DNA of 64,000 bases from Coprinus comatus (taxonomy: Eukaryota > Basidiomycota > Agaricomycetes > Agaricales > Agaricaceae), in the NCBI GenBank assembly GCA_034638255.1, contig JAWPGT010000015.1:310001-374000 (forward strand), given 5' to 3'. Each line of letters opens with the position of its first letter. The first letter of the stretch is position 1. The position numbers and the translations under genes were made by a program. Positions 57,770 through 64,000 of the stretch are shown here, in pieces. The notes below the pieces were generated by a model. That model saw only the letters and a list, made by a program, of their open reading frames with translations. It had not been told where the DNA came from and made no database searches.

Positions 57770-58135
57770 ATATCAAATATAGCCTTTGCAGGCTACAGCA
57801 GTGGGGTCTTGGCCTTTTTCTAGCATCTCAGCGGCTATTTTTTACTAAACTTGCACCTCTCAAACTAGGTCATCACTTGTAGGTGCTGCGGAAAAATTCT
57901 TGAACATTCCAATTTGAGAACGAAGTTTCTGGTCATATAGTATCCTGCGTCATATGGATGGACACAGGAGGTCTACAAGCCTTTTAACATGGTAATCCCA
58001 AGAGAAGTTTTACACCAAGATAAGGGTAATGAAGCTTTGAAGCTTCCGCCGTTTCTATGGAACGTCATGCCGGTGGGTCAAGATGGGCATAGGGTTCCAA
58101 GTTTGCCATCAGCCACGGATGTTCGTAGGGTCAGA
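57770..58135. repeat. second copy of the 52790-53165 promoter region
   Basis: Shares TAGCCTTTGC-GGCT, GAACGAAG-TTC-GGTCATATAG and TTACACCAAGATAAG with 52800-53165, the region between the divergent GTPase genes of block 1. This shows that block 2 once had the same divergent arrangement. Confidence 0.8.
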
Positions 58136-59880
58136 TAGAGATGTCTGGGGTTTTGAGCTCATGCTCCTTGAGTGTGGTGTGCTGCTGGACAAGGCTATGC
58201 CACATCGTCAAATTGCGAAACCCAACTTGGGCTATCTACAATGTATATTACATGATATTTTTAAACTAAATGAGGAAAGTATCTTCTTGCGTAGGTTATT
58301 GTTTCCCATGGCGCCCTACGGGCTCCCACCTACATGCACTTTGATATTAAAGAATGCAATAGCCTGCCTCATTAGGGTGGTGGATTTTTCATAGAATAGT
58401 AAAGAAGGTAAACAACGCGGGGTTTTTTGATGTTATAGAAGGAGAGCCTTGAAATTCTTTAGAGGAGATAGCGTGAAATTGTAGGCCATCTACAGTCGAA
58501 TTGCTAATAATGCATAGCGTCGGGAAGGGGTTTGCGCCCATGCAATATGGGATGTATTACTTAATATGGTAAATAATTCACATGTCTACTTCAACCCCTA
58601 CGCAACGTACTTTGCTTTGTATTCTTCATTTCCTCTTTCCTCTAATGCCCTCAAAACTTTCTCAGATTCCAGACAAGGTCCATGGACATCTCCTGAGGCT
58701 TATATCTGAGTGATACGCCGCTTGGAAGTACGCTTTCTTTACTGGGTTCACACGGGTCTCAGAAGTTCAGTTGTCGCGATTTACAAGCTGTTTGGTAAAA
58801 GACAGGTAAAAGATGTGAATTAAATGCCGCGGACATTGTAACGGATCACTTGATTTTCCGACGGACCGGTTGCTTCTAGCCTTGTTCTTGAAGAGGCACA
58901 GTCATACATTAGACATTAGCTTTATGAAGAAGATTCATCACGGTATCTATTATAATGCATAACTATTATTGATCAGATGTTCACTCCCGAGTTGTTTTGC
59001 AGTGTCCATATATGGATCGATTTTCACATGATGAAAGTAAGCGTTTTCATTCGTCCACAGCTTTAGGGGCACTCTTTCTCTAATTATACTTACTTATGTT
59101 AAACATACATAAGAAATGGATACATATATATGAACACCACTACGTGAGGTCTGGAGCGCCAAAGGCGGTCTCTAGTCCCAGAAGATCGTTTCGTAACGGT
59201 GCAACACCGAGTTATTTTAAGCACAGCGATCAAATGAATTAAGAGTCGGCCATGTCGGCCTCGGCAAGAGTGACAACGTACCAAAAAGTTAGTCCTTCAG
59301 TTATTGAATTTTGGCAAATGAATTTACAGAGCAGTGTACATAAGGTCCTGGAATCGAAAACAAGAAATGGAGCACGCTGGATGGTAGTGTTTTAAAAATC
59401 AAAATATGAACTTGTGGGAAAAACAGGCATCTGGTCAATGAGTAACTTTCCGGTTCTAACTTTGCAGATGATGATACTATAACTTGAAGACTATGTGTAT
59501 GACAAGTTGTGAGTCGCTTTACTGGTGCCAATACCGGACTACTTAAGCATTCACAAAGGGTGTGATGTCGAGTTCACATACACGTACCTTGTTTGAGCAA
59601 GTTGTTCTGTCACAAACACACCAAAGGTTCAGTTAATTTATTTTCTACTGATTTTTCGACACTATCCTTTCAGATGTAGTATCTGGTTGGTGCTTGCGTA
59701 ACAACTCAAAAGATTATGGGCAAGTATTTACACTTGACAGAGGATGGTTACCCAAGGCCTGCGGATGGACAAATAAATATTTACAATTGGCAGAAACTAG
59801 CAAGGGAATGCGAATCAAAAGTTTTGAGACCGGGTTGCGGTTTGTTTGGCTGTGGCATGTAGCCTCATCTCATGAGGTAA
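58136..59880. other. about 1.7 kb present only in block 2
   Basis: Compared with block 1, where 53165 runs directly into 53200, this stretch is extra. No transposase, no terminal repeats and no convincing gene are seen; open frames are short. It separates the subtype A relic from the intact subtype B gene. Confidence 0.5.
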
Positions 59881-60283
59881 TTGTGCCCCGCTGTGCACTA
59901 CATGTCTACAACCTCAATCCCCCCCGACGTACGATTGGCATCTCATGCACTAGGACCACGCCCGCTCGACCAAGAATACATACCAGGTGCAACACTAGTT
60001 CCTCTTCACGACCAGTTGCAAATTTCTAGCAGTGACCCAAGAATAATGACCTCAGGTAGTTTGATTATAATTTTCACTATGGCACACAGTACACTAATAC
60101 CACTGTCTTTAGCCTTGCCCGCTTCCGAGTCTTGCCTGAAGGGCCAGCCTAAGTCTAAGATGAATAGTACTGAAAAGGTGCTGGTGCAACCACTGGAGGT
60201 GGTTTATGTAAATATTTCCTTAACAAACGCCAACGGGGTAGGTGATTCTGAGGTCACTGTTCTGCTTGCTATTCATCATACTA

Positions 60284-61129
60284 ATGTCAGTGATAGACTC
60301 ATTTGAACGCTCACCCTTGTTCCGAGAGGTGACGGGCATTAAGAAACACAATATTGTCATTTTTGGGGAGACCGGAACGGGAAAAAGTTCTGTCGTCAAC
60401 ATGCTCACCGACAACAAAGTTGCAAATACTTCTAACGCAGCACTGGGTTGTACATTTGACAGTACACCCCATGACATCACCATTGATGGTATTCACTGCA
60501 CAGTTTGGGACACTGCTGGGTTGAACGAGGGAGAGATGGGGAGCGTATCAGCAGAACAGGCTCTGCGCAACCTTCAGGACCTTGTTGGTGAGAAGTTGAA
60601 AGATGGAATCAGTCTCTTGGTGTATTGCATTCGCGGCTCCCGCTATCGAGAAATCCTCAAAGTCAACTATCACCTCTTCGTTGAGACGATCTGTCAGAAA
60701 GCGGTACCTGTTGTTGTTGTAGTCACAGGTTTAGAGAACGAAGAACCCACGATGGAAGCCTGGTGGGATAGAAATTTCGAGCAACTTGCCGAACGTGGAC
60801 TCAATTTTGAAGGCCATGCTTGCATCACGGCCTCTCGCGGAAAGCGGGACGGTGAAGGGCATTTCATGTTTGCCAAAGAGTACGAGGATTCAAAGTGGGC
60901 AGTTCGAAATCTATTGAAGCAAACATGCCCCTTGGAGATCGCTTGGGTAGTGGATAATCCACAAAGGTGGCTCAACTATATCTCGTCTACGATGGAAAAA
61001 TATTATGTCAGTGAAACTCATGGAGAGGATCGGAACATCATGATTCCGATTCTCAGGAAACTTCGCTTGTGCATCCGAAATTGGTACAAGGGTGTTTACA
61101 GTTTTATCCAGTCCAACCGGCGCGCGTGA
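60284..61129 (+). CDS. AIG1/IAN-like small GTPase, subtype B, intact copy
   Basis: Single exon, 281 residues from the ATG at 60284, which is conserved in the truncated copy at 53345. P-loop FGETGTGKSSVVNM (residues 27-40), switch CTFDSTPHD, G3 motif VWDTAGLNEGEMG (74-86), and VVVVVTGLENEEP as G4-like. The C-terminal part (ITASRGKRDGEGHFMFAKEY, then MIPILRKLRLCIRNWYKGV) includes a basic amphipathic helix that might touch membranes. It differs from subtype A mainly in the switch and C-terminus. A 199-bp stretch (60572-60770) is nearly identical to the truncated copy. A decayed copy of its 3' end is at 62943-63250. Cellular role unknown. Confidence 0.82.
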   Translation: MSVIDSFERSPLFREVTGIKKHNIVIFGETGTGKSSVVNMLTDNKVANTSNAALGCTFDSTPHDITIDGIHCTVWDTAGLNEGEMGSVSAEQALRNLQDLVGEKLKDGISLLVYCIRGSRYREILKVNYHLFVETICQKAVPVVVVVTGLENEEPTMEAWWDRNFEQLAERGLNFEGHACITASRGKRDGEGHFMFAKEYEDSKWAVRNLLKQTCPLEIAWVVDNPQRWLNYISSTMEKYYVSETHGEDRNIMIPILRKLRLCIRNWYKGVYSFIQSNRRA

Positions 61130-62409
61130 GTGCGTCACCCAGCCCAGAATTCAACAAACCCAATAATTAACCAACTTCAATACTTCCTCTCTCGTTAGGC
61201 TTATCTTGGGACCTTGGTTATCCATCATTGCATTACTATTTCTGTTTATTTATTTTGACACGGAAGTTAAACCACTCCGCGTTCTGTCTAAATTCTGGCA
61301 ATATACTCGTTCTATCACTATATTAAACCTGCATAGACTGTCATAAAATTATATGTCCAGTGGCGTTAGAGGTTTGATGGGCACAGTGTCATACTACTCA
61401 ATCCGGATGAATCCCGCAGGCGACGGGGAAACACTGGTTCGGTTGTTGTTCGGATTCCATCATGAGTTGGCAACTTGCTAACTGGTGCTGTGTGTGTTGG
61501 ATCAAGAGACCTGTTCAATATTCAACTAATATATTTCTTCACCTTCTGTCCGCCTATAACTTCCAGAGTTTAATCCGGGGTTTCAATGGAGGTCGGCCCG
61601 TCGCACGTTAGCTGTAAGTCCATTTAGTTTGAAGGTTTAGCTTGATGTGATACTACTATTGTTGTCATGGAGTTGATAAAAGTTTTGTAAAATGAGGATT
61701 TCTCTATCAGTTTTGTGTATTAGAGGTTCGGAACTTGCTTACAGGTAGTCGTATCCGTATACTAAAAAGCGCTTTAAAAGTCTTCAAGTTTGTAAAATTG
61801 TAATTAGCACAATGCTGCCACAGACCTGCCGGTGAAAAAAGTGCCAAAATTAAGTTGATAAAACTGTGACGTAAAATGGTCACAGAATTCTGAACTCCGA
61901 CAGGGAACACGAATGATGGCAATGATAAGAGATCATCGGAGTTTGAATTCATTGGTGAGTCCTTCCTCAACCCATGTCACGTTCATGGAATTCACCTAAT
62001 GATTACCTGTAGAAACCTACCGCTCAATGAATAAAGGCAGTTTTATATGGCTGGAGTGGTGGTACTATCAGAATATTATAATTTTATTTGTGAAATGTGG
62101 TGAGCACCTGTGATAAATTGAATATATTGATGAAAATTGTGATTTTGATGCAAATCTTGTCCAATCAAGGTATTGAAAGGCTCATACCAATCCAAATTTC
62201 ACCCAAATCGGCATAGCTACTGTCTACCTTTTCCTCTATTACTCTCCCGAATTTTAAGGAAAATTACCCATGAATAAAAAAGATAGTATAACTTTATCAA
62301 CCCATTGTCACAAATATAGTACCTATTACTTACTGTGTGCCGAAAAGGATTAGAAAGGAACAGTTTTTGACATTTGTGGGAATCAGGTTAAATTGGTGAT
62401 TACTGAAGC
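61130..62409. other. intergenic, no gene supported
   Basis: 61150-61280 matches the sequence after the deletion in the truncated GTPase copy (53831-53965). 61300-62409 is AT-rich and unique in the window, with nothing recognised. Confidence 0.45.
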
Positions 62410-62429
62410 TGAAGGAGTGTAATACTTAC

Positions 62430-62890
62430 CCTTGTTCTTTGATTAAACTAGGATATCCCCAGCCTACAAAAGAGAACATCAACACCCTCCAGGAAAAGAG
62501 ATATTCAAAATAAACAATACAATTAAGAGAACCCAAAGGAACTCTCCAGCATTATTAACCAAATCATCAATCTTACCCATCTCCTTAACAACATCATCCA
62601 CAACACGCTTTATCTTCTCTAACCCATCGCCCAAATCCAAAAACGCATAGTGAAATTTTTTTTCATATTTATCAATCTCGGAACCGAGACTGACGCCATT
62701 TTGAATGTTGTTATTGTTATTGTTATTGTTCGCATTCGCATTCGCATTCGTATTCGTATTCGTCATGGCATTGATATTGTTGAAACGTTGAAAGGTGAAT
62801 ATGTCAATTAGAGGTTGAATGTGCTGTAGCGATAACGCTCTCTCCTCTTGCAAGTGCGTTTCGCAACACGATATCCGAAACCTGAAGGAC
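62430..62890 (-). pseudogene. fragment of the SDR gene (second exon)
   Basis: Matches 50190-50520 of the SDR gene: readable NGVSLGSEIDKYEKKFHYAF then LDLGDGLEKIKRVVDDVVKE and LVNNAG, with an expanded Asn/Ala repeat (ANANANNNN). The first and last exons are missing and the NAD-binding start is frame-disrupted, so it is a relic copied with flanking DNA (62410-62935 against 50015-50560). Confidence 0.85.
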
Positions 62891-62942
62891 AACATGTGTA
62901 TACGTGTGCATTGTATAATATATATATATGAGAGGGGATCAG

Positions 62943-63250
62943 TTGAAAGCGGGCAGTTCGGTGTCTATTGAAGCAAACATATCCTTTGCAGACACTTGGA
63001 TAGTGAATAATCCACAAAAGATAATCCACGAAAAGATACGGAAATGGGACCCATCCACTGTGCCAGTGACTTGGTAATACAGATTATCAAGTACTACAAT
63101 TAAAGGTATTACGTGGGTCTCAGAAATTAGGGGACAGTCGTGGAGGCCGTCGGGTATTTGTAAATGAGAGGAAAACGTCATGATTCCAATTATTAGGAAA
63201 CTTTACTGGTCCATCCGGAATTGGTTCAAGGACAGAGTTCGAGTATAGTG
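62943..63250 (+). pseudogene. 3' fragment of subtype B GTPase
   Basis: Matches 60893-61125: GGGCAGTTCG, TCTATTGAAGCAAACAT, GGATAATCCACAAA-like sequence and CATGATTCC-ATT. An insert of about 90 bp and stops interrupt it. It joins directly to the SDR fragment. Confidence 0.75.
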
Positions 63251-63310
63251 TATTATCTTTGGCAGATCTTTGGCTATTCAATGAATTACGCGGGGTTTCA
63301 ATGTTCAAAC

Positions 63311-63545
63311 GTTCATGGCGGGTGGATACTAATGACTTCCTGTAAGGCTTCATCTAGTTGAAGCTTTAAGTTTGACATAAAGGCTATTTATCAATTTAAG
63401 GCATATTATTTATGAATGGATTCATTGAACACGTTTTCCCTCGGAGATGTTCTACTGGCGGGCCGATGTATGAACTTTCCTATCGATAAACATGATCTTC
63501 GGCAACTCCAATAAGACAGGTATGACATAGTTGAAGTTGACGTTG
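63311..63545. repeat. copy of the 54110-54360 repeat
   Basis: Shares CATGGCG-GTGGATAC, TTATCAATTTAAGGCATA and GACAGGTATG-CATAGTTG with 54115-54360. Non-coding downstream DNA of the GTPase unit. Confidence 0.75.
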
Positions 63546-63643
63546 AACCGTTTCACACCATGCTTTACTTATGGGTTTTGAAAAATTCCGCTTTAAACAA
63601 CAATTCGTAAGTATCTCCGTACTTCTCAGAAACATTAAAATCT

Positions 63644-64000
63644 TTAAATAGACTTACATAACGCAATAGCAGATCGTTTGTACGTTCTTTCCAGCGTGGT
63701 ATAATTGACGTACTGAATACCAAACCTAAAAGACCGACTTCAGATGGTAATAGCAGTTGGTTTTAACTAACACACACCTAGCACTTAACCCAGAACCCCA
63801 TTCTGCATTATCAATCATTGCTATGACGAATTATATATGAGTGATTCAAGAACAAGACATTTGGCACTCTTACCCCATGCGAAGGTGCCTTGAATTGGTA
63901 CTTTGTCCTCATGCATCGCCAGAAGGATTTCTCCGAGATACGTCATAAAGTAATCTGGACAAAGTGGAATCAATCATCTACTGAAAGAGGTAGGTATGTT
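63644..64000 (-). CDS. GH1 beta-glucosidase, C-terminal end (continues outside the window)
   Basis: Three exon pieces are visible on the minus strand: YFMTYLGEILLAMHEDKVPI then QGTFAWG (about 63980-63875), MIDNAEWGSGLSARC (about 63815-63765), and FGIQYVNYTTLERTYKRSA (63720 to the stop at 63644). This is the end of a family 1 glycoside hydrolase, which releases glucose from cellobiose or aryl-glucosides; the visible EWGSG is the substrate-binding loop region, while the catalytic glutamates lie outside the window. The intermediate exon end (VLVKTN...) is uncertain. A copy of the last two pieces lies at 51254-51420, joined to GTPase repeat DNA. Confidence 0.75.

Noticed and set aside
60242..60283. 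Extension of the subtype B GTPase upstream of 60284
   Set aside because: The frame is open but begins with GTG; the first ATG shared by both copies is MSVIDS.
61707..61970. 87-codon minus-strand frame
   Set aside because: Isolated, no domain, in AT-rich unique DNA.

Overview
The window is nuclear DNA of a mushroom-forming basidiomycete (Agaricomycetes). The support is: many 50-70 bp GT-AG introns whose phases join exactly into long proteins, an AT-rich base composition, several F-box paralogues, a fungal-specific FunK1-type kinase relic, a GH16 enzyme with a GPI-type tail, a Kre9/KNH-type wall protein and a Zn2Cys6 regulator. No bacterial, organellar or viral gene set is visible.

Layout. 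1-15 kb is accessory: a dead FunK1 kinase (1-1732), a predicted secreted protein with a kinase-like domain (3027-4404), an F-box gene (4962-6179, minus), a GPI-type GH16 enzyme (7027-8402, minus), a perfect 52-bp palindrome (10795), a frameshifted F-box relic (10981-12236) and a small gene with a tandemly duplicated exon (12522-13589, minus). 15-28 kb is core-like: a secreted hydrolase-like protein, a P4 phospholipid flippase (17353-23372) and a Zn2Cys6 transcription factor (24087-27320). 28-43 kb mixes a 662-residue P-loop GTPase with a helical C-terminus (28503-30870, minus), F-box genes and relics, an ABHD12-like hydrolase (37407-38751) and a conserved-looking disordered protein (39436-41017). 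43-51 kb holds a serine carboxypeptidase with several frame breaks, a Kre9/KNH-domain protein, dihydrolipoamide dehydrogenase with an internal deletion, and a short-chain dehydrogenase.

From 51 kb to the end the DNA is a mosaic of duplicated blocks. The basic unit is a divergent pair of AIG1/IAN-like small GTPases of two subtypes. In block 1 (about 51-54 kb) the minus-strand member is intact and the plus-strand member is truncated. In block 2 (about 55-61 kb) the minus member is frameshifted and the plus member is intact. The two plus copies share a 199-bp tract with one mismatch inside otherwise about 17% diverged DNA, which suggests gene conversion. Block 2 also carries a 482-bp element with Tc1/mariner-like ends at a TA site, and an extra segment of about 1.7 kb. 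Fragments of neighbouring metabolic genes (FAD monooxygenase, SDR, GH1 beta-glucosidase 3' end) have been copied along with the GTPases.

The GTPase array is the most system-like feature of the window. AIG1/IAN and related fungal P-loop families are often linked with self/non-self or stress responses, but nothing in the sequence proves that role here. Several genes carry single-base frame breaks at short homopolymers, so recent pseudogenes and base-calling errors must be separated before counting losses.
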